Assembly: GCF_028435365.1 (NCBI RefSeq)
Contig: NZ_JAGTJJ010000008.1
Location: 62,001 to 126,000 of the forward strand
Reading direction: 5' to 3'
Length of the DNA stretch: 64,000 bases
Source of the DNA: Polyangium jinanense
Lineage (GTDB): Bacteria > Myxococcota > Polyangia > Polyangiales > Polyangiaceae
Shown: in pieces, positions 44,576-52,491 of the stretch
Layout of the letters: each line of letters starts with the position of its first letter
Position numbering within the stretch: the first letter of the stretch is position 1
Program-made: the position numbers and the translations under genes
The notes under the pieces: generated by a model
Databases searched by the model: none
What the model saw: the letters and a program-made list of their open reading frames with translations, nothing else
Told to the model about the DNA's origin: nothing

Positions 44576-44607
44576 TTGAGCCTGCTCGTCCCTGAGGCTC
44601 CCTCGCC

Positions 44608-45018
44608 CCTCCGGGCTGAGCATTGGTCTCATCTTGGGAGGCGCTGCGCTGGGGCTTTGCCCCAGGCCCCACCGGGGCTATCCGCCCCTGGACCTGGACC
44701 AGCGCAAGCGCTGGACCCGGGGTCGATGAACTGCGCGATGCGCAGTTCATCGAACAGGCCAGGTCAAGACCAACGACGATCCTGCCCACCAAGACAGCAG
44801 CGCTGACGATTCAACGGGCCACGTGCCCGTCGCCAGCGTGCAACGCACCTTCCTGGTCTTGCCACCGGCCTGTGGGAAGAACTGCGCATCGCGCAGTTCT
44901 TCCCCCTGAGGTCCAGGGCTTGCCCTGGTTCGGGTCGAGGGGCGAACAGCCCCCGCGGGGCCCGGGGCAGCGCCCCGGCGCGGCGGCCCCAAGAAGAGAC
45001 CAATGCTCAGCCCTCCGG
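44608..45018. repeat. Inverted pair of hairpin-rich non-coding elements
   Basis: This part of a 565-bp gene-free region is two diverged copies of one element of about 165 bp, in opposite orientation (about 44608-44772 and 44853-45018). Each begins with CTGAGCATTGGTCTC-nTCTTGGG and is full of GGGGC/GCCCC stems (for example GGGGCTTTGCCCC). Each ends in an A-A-C-T-G-C-G-C palindrome (GAACTGCGCGATGCGCAGTTC and GAACTGCGCATCGCGCAGTTC). The outer ends pair with each other over about 30 bp. No transposase frame is present. It looks like a MITE-type or intergenic repeat family. Confidence 0.7.
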
Positions 45019-45118
45019 CGGTGGCACGCTGCCCCACGCGCCGGTGCCTGTCAACCCGCCTCCCAAGAGCCCTCATGTCGGAGATTTACAGAACCAGACC
45101 TCCCTGTTAGGGGGGGTG

Positions 45119-46417
45119 ATGGGCGTCACCGCGTTCCTCGAGTGCTACGACTCCGAAAACTTCGACCCGGCCTCGGGCGGCACCGGGCTCTTCAGGACCA
45201 AGGGCCTCCTCCCGCCCGCTTGGTTTCTCTTCTTCGACGCCGCGGACTTCGCCTCCGTGCGCTCGCAGCACGATGGCAGCACCTACTCGCTCCTCCGCCG
45301 CCCCGCGTCCGCGGCCGCCGCCCGCGCCCTCGAACGGCTCGAGGCGCTGAAGCCCCACATCACGCCGGAGCTCGACGCCGTGCTGCGCTCGTTCCTCGCC
45401 GCCGTCGAGAAGGCTTGCGCTCCCCGCGGTCTCGGCGTGCTCGTCTTCAACACCCACCGCTTCGAGTCCACCCGGGCCGAGCTCATCGCTTGTATCGGCT
45501 GGTTCGACGCGTTCGCTGCAAAGGGCTACTCCGCTCGCCTCGCCACGCGCGCCGAGTCGATCTTCGACCCCTGCGACGGCCTCGACTTCGACGAAGACGA
45601 CCGGAAGCTCGACGTCGGCAACCCAGACGCGCTCTGCGGCTGGCCCTCCAGCGTGACGGACCGGGCGCCCCCCGTCGTTCCGAAGCCGCCCCCGCCCAGC
45701 GCGGACGCCAATTCTCTCGACGCCATCCTGGCGCGCCTGTGGGCCCATCCGGCGGACCTCGATGTTCGCCTCGCCTGCGCGAAAGAGCTGACCGCCCTCG
45801 GCGACCCTCGCGGCGAGTTCATCACCCTCGATTGCGCCGAGAAGCTCACCCACCGAAAGCTCAAGCGTCACGAGCAGCTCCTCGACGACGAGCGTGTGCA
45901 CCACCCCTTCCGCCGCGCGCGTACCTTCCACCAAGGCCTTCCGGTCGCGGTGGAGTGGAATGCTGCGCCCGGCGATCCCCTCGTCGGCCACCCTGCCTGG
46001 TCCACCGTCGAGAGCGTGATCTTCTCCGGCCCTGTCGAGCTGCTCCCGCCCGTGCGCCAGCTGCAGGCGACGCCCGCGCTCATCCGCGCCATCGACCGGC
46101 CGGTGCCCTACGTCTCCATCTGCATGAGCGACGACAAGGACCCCGCGGCCTGGGCGGCGCTCGAATCCACCGAGCGCTTCCCGAACCTCGTCGAGGTCCG
46201 CGTCGTCGAGCCCGCGACCGTCTGGCTCCCCGAAGCGGGGCAGCGGCTCATCGCGCGGAGGCCCTCGGTGCGGCTACACGCCGGCTCGCCCCTCGTGCCA
46301 CTCCCTCCGCTCACGCCCCTCACGGCCGAGGAGCACGCCGCGCGCGTCGCGCGATGGACGAATCCGCCGGCGGCCCGCTTCCTCGAGGGGCCTCGCTACG
46401 ACAACGGATTCAGCTGA
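45119..46417 (+). CDS. Uncharacterised protein with TIGR02996-like segment
   Basis: A 432-aa soluble protein. The ATG (MGVTAFLECYDSENF) directly follows a GGGGGGTG ribosome site; an earlier in-frame ATG lies inside the repeat region and is less likely. A segment at about 225-275 (LDAILARLWAHPADLDVRLA, then LTALGDPRGEFITLD) matches the myxobacterial/planctomycete repeat-companion domain TIGR02996. The rest is unassigned and function is unknown. It is flanked on both sides by repeat elements. Confidence 0.7.
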   Translation: MGVTAFLECYDSENFDPASGGTGLFRTKGLLPPAWFLFFDAADFASVRSQHDGSTYSLLRRPASAAAARALERLEALKPHITPELDAVLRSFLAAVEKACAPRGLGVLVFNTHRFESTRAELIACIGWFDAFAAKGYSARLATRAESIFDPCDGLDFDEDDRKLDVGNPDALCGWPSSVTDRAPPVVPKPPPPSADANSLDAILARLWAHPADLDVRLACAKELTALGDPRGEFITLDCAEKLTHRKLKRHEQLLDDERVHHPFRRARTFHQGLPVAVEWNAAPGDPLVGHPAWSTVESVIFSGPVELLPPVRQLQATPALIRAIDRPVPYVSICMSDDKDPAAWAALESTERFPNLVEVRVVEPATVWLPEAGQRLIARRPSVRLHAGSPLVPLPPLTPLTAEEHAARVARWTNPPAARFLEGPRYDNGFS

Positions 46418-46463
46418 CCGGTTCACGGGCTCCGATGCCCGCGGCACCTGGCCCGTCCTATCC

Positions 46464-46627
46464 GGCCGTGGGAGGGACCATCGGAACCTCAACGCGCTTC
46501 ACCTTCGGTCGTAGGGGGGACCGTCCGAACCTCAACGCGTATCACTTTCGGTCGTGGGAGGGACCATCGGAACCTCAACGCGTATCACCTTCGGTCGTAG
46601 GGGGGACCGTCCGAACCTCAACGCGTT
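46464..46627. repeat. 43-bp minisatellite, four copies with alternating A-B-A-B units
   Basis: Within the 435-bp gap after the preceding gene, a 43-bp unit recurs (AACGCG phase points at 46491, 46534, 46577, 46620). Units 1 and 3 read GTGGGAGGGACCATCGGAACC; units 2 and 4 read GTAGGGGGGACCGTCCGAACC. The true period is therefore 86 bp of two sub-types. No spacers differ between copies. The remaining 225 bp before the next gene show nothing I can name. Confidence 0.85.
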
Positions 46628-46852
46628 CTACATCACACCCTTCCCGTCACCCACGTGACCTAGCCGGGAGGCGACATCCATCCCCTCCCGAGTCTTGCCG
46701 AAACCTCGACCCCCTCCCAATTCGACCGGCGTGGCTCGCGAGTTCGGGTCCCCCAGCCCCCCCGACCTCACGCCGCCCAGCGCCCCCTCCGCCTGCGCCT
46801 GCGCACACACTCCACCTCGACAAATCGCTTCCCCCATCGAATCGTAGTCCCC

Positions 46853-48484
46853 ATGCCTCCGCTTCCGCTCACCCAGCCGCGCCCCCAGCGTCCCCTCCTC
46901 CTCAGCGGACTCATGGGCTCTGGTAAATCCACCATCGGCCCCCTCGTCGCCGCCCAAGCTGCGGTCCCCTTCCTCGACCTCGACGCCGTCATCACCCAGA
47001 ACACGGGCCGCTCTGTCCCGGCCCTCTTCGCGGAGCCCGACGGCGAACCGGCCTTCCGCGCCCTCGAGGCGGCCACCCTCCGCGGCCTCCTCGCTTCCCC
47101 CGAGCCGCGCGTCATCGCCCTCGGCGGCGGCACCCTCCTCGACCCCGAGCTCCGCGCGTTTGCCCTTGCCCACGCGCACGTCGTCACCCTCACGGCTCGA
47201 CCCGACACCCTCGCCGCGCGCACCGCCGGCCCCGGTCGACCCCTCCTCGACGAAACTCCCGACCGCCTCGCGCGCCTCCGCAGCCTCCTCGCCTCCCGCG
47301 CGCCCGTCTACGCCGAGGCCCATGCCCACATCCGGACCGACGATCGCTCGCCCGCCGACATCACCGACGCCGTCCTCCAAGCCTGGCTCGACCCCACCCT
47401 CGTCGTCCCGCTCGGCACCCGTTCCTACCCGGTTCGCCTCACCCACGACGCCCCGCGCACCCTCGCCGAGGTCGCTCGTTCCCTCGCGCCTTCCGCCGTC
47501 TTCGTCGTCACCGATGAGAACGTCGCGCCCATCGCCCTCGACCCGGTCCTTGACGCCCTCCGCACGACCGGCCTCCGTGTCCCGGCCACCGTCGTCCTTC
47601 CGCCCGGCGAAACCCACAAGCAGATGCCGGCGGTCGAGCGCATCCTCGCCGCCCTCGTCGAGTCCGGCGCTGACCGCGAATGCCTCGTCGTCGCTCTCGG
47701 TGGCGGCGTCGTCTCCGATGTCGCCGGGTTAGCCGCGTCCCTCCTCCTTCGGGGCGTCCGGTGGGTCGCGATGCCCACGACCTTGCTCTCGATGGTCGAT
47801 GCGGCCGTGGGTGGAAAGACCGGCGTCGACCTCGGGGTCGCCAAGAATGCCGTCGGCACCTTCCACCAGCCCTCGGCTGTCCTCATCGACCCGGCGCGCG
47901 TTCAGACCGAGTCCACCCGGGCTTACGTCTCCGGCCTGGCCGAGGTCGTCAAGGCGGCCGCCATTGCCGACACCTCCCTCTTCGAGCTCGTCGGCCGGGA
48001 GCGCGAGCGCGTCCTCGCCCGGGACCTCGACCTCGTTCGGCAGATGGTCCTCGGCGCGGTCCGTGTGAAGACCGCGATCGTCATCCGGGACGAGCGCGAG
48101 TCCGGCGACCGCGTCCTCCTCAACTTCGGCCACACCATCGGACACGGCCTCGAGGCGGCCGGCGCGTATACCCGCCTCACCCATGGCGAGGCCGTCGCGC
48201 TCGGCATGATTGCCATCCTCCGCGTCGGCCGTGCCCTTGGTGTCACCGACGCTGAGGCAGCGACGCGTGTCGAGCGCCTCCTCGTCGACCTCGGCTTGCC
48301 CACGGACCTCACGCGTGAGCCGCTCGACGAGGCGCTCCGCCTGGCCTCGCTCGACAAGAAGCGCACGGCTTCGGGGATTCGGGTCGTCCTCCTCGAAGGC
48401 CTTGGGCGACCTCGCATCGAGCTCCTCTCGCTCGAAGCGTTGGGGCGCCTCCTTCATGCGGGGATGCAGAGCGTTTCCGTCTGA
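46853..48484 (+). CDS. aroKB: Bifunctional shikimate kinase / 3-dehydroquinate synthase (AroK-AroB fusion)
   Basis: A 543-aa fusion of two shikimate-pathway enzymes. Residues about 12-175 are shikimate kinase, with P-loop GLMGSGKS (19-26), the shikimate-binding FLDLDAVI and ALGGGTLLD. Residues about 185-540 are 3-dehydroquinate synthase, with LPPGETHKQM, ALGGGVVSDVAGLAAS, VDAAVGGKTGVD, KAAAIAD and the metal-binding histidines in LNFGHTIGHGLEAAGAYTRL and HGEAVALGM. Fusing step 2 (AroB) to step 5 (AroK) is uncommon. No strong ribosome site precedes the ATG, so the start could be slightly different. Confidence 0.95.
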   Translation: MPPLPLTQPRPQRPLLLSGLMGSGKSTIGPLVAAQAAVPFLDLDAVITQNTGRSVPALFAEPDGEPAFRALEAATLRGLLASPEPRVIALGGGTLLDPELRAFALAHAHVVTLTARPDTLAARTAGPGRPLLDETPDRLARLRSLLASRAPVYAEAHAHIRTDDRSPADITDAVLQAWLDPTLVVPLGTRSYPVRLTHDAPRTLAEVARSLAPSAVFVVTDENVAPIALDPVLDALRTTGLRVPATVVLPPGETHKQMPAVERILAALVESGADRECLVVALGGGVVSDVAGLAASLLLRGVRWVAMPTTLLSMVDAAVGGKTGVDLGVAKNAVGTFHQPSAVLIDPARVQTESTRAYVSGLAEVVKAAAIADTSLFELVGRERERVLARDLDLVRQMVLGAVRVKTAIVIRDERESGDRVLLNFGHTIGHGLEAAGAYTRLTHGEAVALGMIAILRVGRALGVTDAEAATRVERLLVDLGLPTDLTREPLDEALRLASLDKKRTASGIRVVLLEGLGRPRIELLSLEALGRLLHAGMQSVSV

Positions 48485-48565
48485 ACCCTGCGGATCTTTG
48501 CCGGCCCGGCGGCTTTCTCGATACACTGACGGTTGACCTCAGGCGTCGAGGGAGGCTCCTCCACC

Positions 48566-49309
48566 ATGAAGATCCAGCGAAGGCATATTGGCGGTGTGGC
48601 CGCGCTACTGGCGCTCGGCGGTTTGCTCGGTGCGGGGTGCGCGGAGAACCGCAGCAGCCTCTTCGTCCGTGGCGCGCTCGTGTTCGACACCGACACCTGC
48701 GGGGTCGTCGCTGAGACCACGGCTCCGACCCTCTTGCGTGGCACCCTCGACGTGGCGTTCGCCTCCGAATACAACGCCGCGCTCCTCGTGGGCAATCAGC
48801 TCGTCCGGCGCGGCAACGCGGCGACGCTTCGCACGGAGACCTCTCGGGTCCAGTTCGAGAGCGCCGATGTGCACACCTTCGACGCTGCGGGCAATGAGCT
48901 CGGCGCATTCACGGCGCCGGCCACCGGGTTCGTGGACCCGTCCACGGGGGCCGAGCCGGGGCTTGGATTCGCCAACGTCGTCCTGGTCGACTCGGGCACC
49001 TCGGCGGCAGCGCTTGGAGCGAGCGGGGGGAGCGGCACGCCCGTCGAGGTCCTCGCCAACGTCATCATCCGAGGGCGGACGCTGGGCGGGGAGGAAGTCG
49101 CGACGGGCGAATGGCAGTTCCCGATCGACGTGTGCCGCGGCTGCCTCGTGTTTTTCCCGCCGGAGGCTGACGACCTGTCCACGCCCGAGCGAGACTGCTT
49201 CAACCCGGCCGACGCACCGTCCGGCTTTTGCCGCCCCGGGATCGACAACGCGGTGGACTGTCGACTTTGCAGGGGCCTGGACCCGGTTTGCGACACCCCG
49301 TCTCTGTGA
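48566..49309 (+). CDS. Putative lipoprotein
   Basis: A 247-aa protein. The ATG (MKIQRRH) follows GAGGGAGGCTCCTCCACC. A lipoprotein signal ends in LGGLLGAGC. The mature part is strand-rich and ends with six cysteines in about 60 residues (VCRGCLVFF, ERDCF, GFCRPG, VDCRLCRGLDPVC). No family recognised. It lies 82 bp after aroKB on the same strand and is followed by a parS site 17 bp past its stop. Confidence 0.75.
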   Translation: MKIQRRHIGGVAALLALGGLLGAGCAENRSSLFVRGALVFDTDTCGVVAETTAPTLLRGTLDVAFASEYNAALLVGNQLVRRGNAATLRTETSRVQFESADVHTFDAAGNELGAFTAPATGFVDPSTGAEPGLGFANVVLVDSGTSAAALGASGGSGTPVEVLANVIIRGRTLGGEEVATGEWQFPIDVCRGCLVFFPPEADDLSTPERDCFNPADAPSGFCRPGIDNAVDCRLCRGLDPVCDTPSL

Positions 49310-49326
49310 GGGCGCACCGCCCCCAA

Positions 49327-49342
49327 TGTTTCACGTGAAACA
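49327..49342. other. parS site, copy 2 (perfect)
   Basis: TGTTTCACGTGAAACA, an exact match to the 16-bp consensus ParB-binding site. It lies in the 48-bp gap between two convergent genes. Confidence 0.95.
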
Positions 49343-49357
49343 TCCCCTCGAGACCCG

Positions 49358-49981
49358 TCACCGCACGGGTCTCGTATCCTTCGAGCCTCCCCGAATCGCG
49401 TTGTAGAGGATCTGGAACGGCAAGCTCAACGCCACGAGGTCGAGCTGCGCGCCGACCACGATCGACGTCTCCCGCGAAGGCCCGAGCCCGTACCGGAACT
49501 GCGCCAGCAACCCGGCCGCGATCACGTACGAGGCGTGGAAGTTGTAGCTGCGGGTCCCCCAGAACAGCGCGCCCGCGACCCCCGGTTCGAGCCCCTGCAT
49601 CGGCGCGTACCGACCGTACCCGCCCACCGACACCACGAGGGGTAACGCCTGCAGCACGGGGAACAGCGTCGACACCCCGGCCCCGAACTGCACCTCGTCG
49701 AAGGCGTGTGTCATCACCTCGGCATAGGGTCCCACGCCGAAGTCGGTCACCTTGCTCCGACCGAACAACACGTCCCCCCGCAGCCCCAGGTGAAAGACCG
49801 TCTGGTCCCAGATCTTTCGATCGAGCCCTCGCCCGGCCGCGCCGATCGTCAACCCGACCGTCCCTTGCGGCTCGGCCCGCGCCTCCACCCCGAACGACAG
49901 GCATCCCGCGAGCACCGCCCCGCCCACGAACGCCCGCCCAGCCAACCCAGACCGCCGCAAGCACGCCCGCCTGCTTTCCAT
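49358..49981 (-). CDS. Putative outer-membrane/secreted protein
   Basis: A 207-aa protein from the ATG giving MESRRACLRR (leader GGGAAGAAG). Signal peptide about 1-36 (FVGGAVLAGCLSFGVEARA). The rest is strand-rich with many glycines and aromatics (FHLGLRGDVLFG, DFGVGPYAEVM, VGGYGRYAPM), in keeping with a small outer-membrane barrel. Family not recognised. A longer start at 49999 is possible. Confidence 0.7.
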   Translation of the reverse strand: MESRRACLRRSGLAGRAFVGGAVLAGCLSFGVEARAEPQGTVGLTIGAAGRGLDRKIWDQTVFHLGLRGDVLFGRSKVTDFGVGPYAEVMTHAFDEVQFGAGVSTLFPVLQALPLVVSVGGYGRYAPMQGLEPGVAGALFWGTRSYNFHASYVIAAGLLAQFRYGLGPSRETSIVVGAQLDLVALSLPFQILYNAIRGGSKDTRPVR

Positions 49982-50027
49982 CTTCTTCCCATCACCCACC
50001 CTCCCCTACGCCGTCAAGCAACCCCCA

Positions 50028-50043
50028 CGTTTCACGTGAAACA
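50028..50043. other. parS site, copy 3
   Basis: cGTTTCACGTGAAACA, exact 14-bp core. It lies in the 370-bp gap before zapA, 30 bp left of a long inverted repeat. Confidence 0.9.
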
Positions 50044-50072
50044 TCCCCCCCACCCCCCAAGCGATCAGCGTT

Positions 50073-50309
50073 GGGAGGGAGGGTCGGAGGTGGTGGCCAC
50101 CCGGAGGGGCACGAAAGAGAACCGAGCGAGGTACACCCACCTCCGAGCCTCGCGAGGCGGTCCAGTGCCAGGGGCCACCCCGCCTCCGGATGCACCCACC
50201 CGAGCGAGACGTGCGGGCGCCACCCCGCAAAGAACCCCACCCGTCCAAATCCAACCAGAACAACCCCAAGTGCCCCTCTGGGTGGCCACCACCTCCGACC
50301 CTCCCTCCC
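50073..50309. repeat. 40-bp near-perfect inverted repeat around a 157-bp spacer
   Basis: The arms 50073-50112 and 50270-50309 are reverse complements at 39 of 40 bases (GGGAGGGAGGGTCGGAGGTG begins the left arm). The left arm also has four closely spaced G-runs that could form a G-quadruplex. The spacer holds no convincing gene. The block fills most of the zapA upstream region. It may be a miniature mobile element or a large cruciform/RNA hairpin. Confidence 0.85.
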
Positions 50310-50351
50310 CGCCTCGCATCCTGGTTCCCCGCATGGTACCGTCCCCTCGCC

Positions 50352-50675
50352 ATGGGTGGCCGTCAGGTCCAGCTTCGCATTGGCGGCCAGACATATCGGG
50401 TCGTCACCTCCGCGTCCGACGACGAGCTCCACCGCCTCACCCTCATGGTTGAGGAGAAGCTCACGCAGGTCGCCGGTCCCGGCCGCATGGTCAACCCCCA
50501 GGCTCTCCTCCTCGCGGCCCTCGCCCTCGCGCACGACCTCGAAGAAGAGCGCGCACGCCATAACGACCAGATGGCTCGCACCCGCATTGCCTTCGGCCGC
50601 ATGCTTGAACGCGTCGACGCTGCGCTCGGCGCCATCGAGCCCGGCGCGGACGCATCCGACGAGGACGACCGATGA
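50352..50675 (+). CDS. zapA: ZapA-like cell division protein
   Basis: A 107-aa protein of the ZapA family, which bundles FtsZ filaments at mid-cell. Pattern: VQLRIGGQTYRVVTSASDDE (globular head), LHRLTLMVEEKLTQV, then a long helix with ALALAHDLEEERARH and a coiled-coil-like tail. The start ATG gives MGGRQVQLRIGG. It leads a tight operon with bioF and bioD (4-bp overlaps). The family call is made by pattern and length. Confidence 0.8.
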   Translation: MGGRQVQLRIGGQTYRVVTSASDDELHRLTLMVEEKLTQVAGPGRMVNPQALLLAALALAHDLEEERARHNDQMARTRIAFGRMLERVDAALGAIEPGADASDEDDR

Positions 50676-51793
50676 CCGAGCTTGGCGCCCTTCGCCATCT
50701 CGCGGCGGAGATTGCGACGCTCGAACAGGCTGGACTGCTTCGCAAGCCGAGCGCGCCGCCGCCGTCGGGATGCCTCGTCCTCTGCTCGAACGATTACCTC
50801 GGATACGGAACCGACCCCTGGCCTGCGCCCGCCGAGGCTCCCTCCGGCGCTGGCGCTTCACGCCTCGTCAGCGGGCATCATGCCGAGCATGCGCTCGCCG
50901 AGCAGACGATCGCCACCTGGCTCGGGTTCGAGTCCGCGCTCCTGTTCTCGTCCGGGTACGCGGCCAATGTCGGGACCATCTCGGCTCTTGCCCGGCCGGG
51001 GGACGTCATCGTCTCGGATGCGTTGAACCACGCCTCCATCATCGATGGCTGCCGCCTCTCCGGGGCCAAGGTCGTTGTCGTTCCCCATCGGGATGCGGCT
51101 GCCGCCGAGGCTGCGCTCGAGCGGGCGCAGGGTGCGCCGCGGCGATGGCTCGTCACCGAGTCGTACTTCAGCATGGATGGCGACTCGCCCGACCTCGTTC
51201 GGCTCCGGGCTGCCTGTGACCGATGGGATGCCGCGCTCGTCGTGGACGAGGCCCACGCGGTCGGGACGCTCGGTCCCGAGGGTCGAGGACTTGCGGCGCG
51301 GGCGGGCGTTCGGCCGGACGTCCTCGTGGGGGCTCTCGGAAAGGCGCTCGGGCTTCAGGGTGCGTTCGTGGTCGGACCGATGGTCCTCCGCACCTGGCTC
51401 TGGAATCGTGCCCGTAGCTTCGTCTTCTCCACGGGCATCAGCCCCGCCCTCGCGGCCGCCATCCGGCATCGGGTCCTCCGCGTCGCTGCCGATGACGAGG
51501 CGCGCGCTCGGCTCGACCACATCATCGACCGCCTACGCGCCGGACTCGCCTCCATCATCGGTGATGCGCTCCTCCCCTCGCATGGGCCCATCCTCCCTTG
51601 CTTCGTGGGTCCCCCGGAGGAGGCCGTTCGCATCTCGCTTCGCCTTCGCGAGCGTGGGGTCCTCGTCCAGGCCATTCGCCCCCCGACGGTCCCGCCGGGC
51701 ACCTCGCGCCTTCGCGTCACCGCGCACGCGCGCCTCACCGACGCGGACCTCACTCGGATCGTCACTGCCTTCGCGGAGGGCTGGAAGCCATGA
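50672..51793 (+). CDS. bioF: 8-amino-7-oxononanoate synthase (or close aminotransferase-II acyltransferase)
   Basis: A 373-aa PLP enzyme of biotin synthesis joining pimeloyl thioester and L-alanine. Seen: SNDYLGYGTDP, GAGASRLVSGHHAEHALAEQ, LFSSGYAANVGTIS, DALNHASIIDG, VVDEAHAVGTLG and the PLP-lysine region LVGALGKALGLQGAFV. Within the alpha-oxoamine synthase family, the adjacent bioD makes the BioF assignment strong. The ATG overlaps the zapA stop (ATGA). Confidence 0.94.
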   Translation: MTELGALRHLAAEIATLEQAGLLRKPSAPPPSGCLVLCSNDYLGYGTDPWPAPAEAPSGAGASRLVSGHHAEHALAEQTIATWLGFESALLFSSGYAANVGTISALARPGDVIVSDALNHASIIDGCRLSGAKVVVVPHRDAAAAEAALERAQGAPRRWLVTESYFSMDGDSPDLVRLRAACDRWDAALVVDEAHAVGTLGPEGRGLAARAGVRPDVLVGALGKALGLQGAFVVGPMVLRTWLWNRARSFVFSTGISPALAAAIRHRVLRVAADDEARARLDHIIDRLRAGLASIIGDALLPSHGPILPCFVGPPEEAVRISLRLRERGVLVQAIRPPTVPPGTSRLRVTAHARLTDADLTRIVTAFAEGWKP

Positions 51794-52491
51794 GCCGCAT
51801 TGTCGTCATTGGAACGGGCACCGGCGTCGGGAAGACCCACGCGGGGGTCGCCCTCGTCGCTGCTCTTGCATCGGCTCGCGTCTCGGTCGCAGGCCTCAAG
51901 CCCATCGAGTCCGGCGTCCCGTCCGAGCCTTCGTCCACGATCGCGACCGACGCCTCCGCGCTCGCGGCGTTCAGCACGTTTCACGTGAAACATCCCCTTC
52001 CCTACGCGCTGCCGGATCCGGTCTCGCCGCACCTGGCCGCGCGTCGCCTGGGGATGCGCATCGATCTGGGTCGCGTGGCCGAGTGGGTTGATGCGCATGC
52101 GTGCGCGGAGGTGCTGGTCATCGAGACGGCGGGGGCGCTCCTGTCTCCGCTCGGGCCGGGGCTCGTCAACCTGGACCTCGCACGCGTGCTGCGACCCGAT
52201 CACTTGTTGCTTGTCGCTTCGGATCGGCTCGGCGTGCTCCACGATGTCGCGGTCACGCTGCATGCGCTGCGCACGATGGCCGCGGACCTGCCGGCGCCGC
52301 TCCTCGTGCTTCAGCCGCCCGCGGTGCCGGATGCGTCCACCGGGACGAATGCGGAGGAGCTCGTGGAGTTGAAGATCGTTCCGAGGCTGGTCGTGTTCCC
52401 CCGGGCCGAGACGACGGCGGAGGAGACGAGGGCGGCGGCGAAGTGGGTGCTCTCGACGCTCGCCCTCGAGGGCCAGAATCAGAAGGCGTAG
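51790..52491 (+). CDS. bioD: Dethiobiotin synthetase
   Basis: A 233-aa ATP-dependent carboxylase of biotin synthesis. P-loop GTGTGVGKT (8-16), the substrate-binding lysine in AGLKPIESGV, and the second ATP/metal block VIETAGALLSPLGPG (canonical VEGAGG changed to IETAGA). The ATG overlaps bioF by 4 bp. A parS site is embedded in the gene and is translated as TFHVKH at residues 63-68, in a loop after the first helix-strand block. Its end overlaps the convergent next gene by 13 bp. Confidence 0.93.
   Translation: MSRIVVIGTGTGVGKTHAGVALVAALASARVSVAGLKPIESGVPSEPSSTIATDASALAAFSTFHVKHPLPYALPDPVSPHLAARRLGMRIDLGRVAEWVDAHACAEVLVIETAGALLSPLGPGLVNLDLARVLRPDHLLLVASDRLGVLHDVAVTLHALRTMAADLPAPLLVLQPPAVPDASTGTNAEELVELKIVPRLVVFPRAETTAEETRAAAKWVLSTLALEGQNQKA
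51977..51992. other. parS site, copy 4, inside bioD
   Basis: cGTTTCACGTGAAACA with exact 14-bp core, within the bioD coding sequence. The frame reads TFHVKH through it. Confidence 0.9.

Noticed and set aside
46464..46627. CRISPR array
   Set aside because: Repeats are 43 bp head to tail with no unique spacers and no cas genes nearby.
44623..46926. 767-codon frame through the inverted elements and the following gene
   Set aside because: Repeat-derived and Arg/Pro-rich; the alternative frame from 45119 has normal protein composition and a TIGR02996-like segment.
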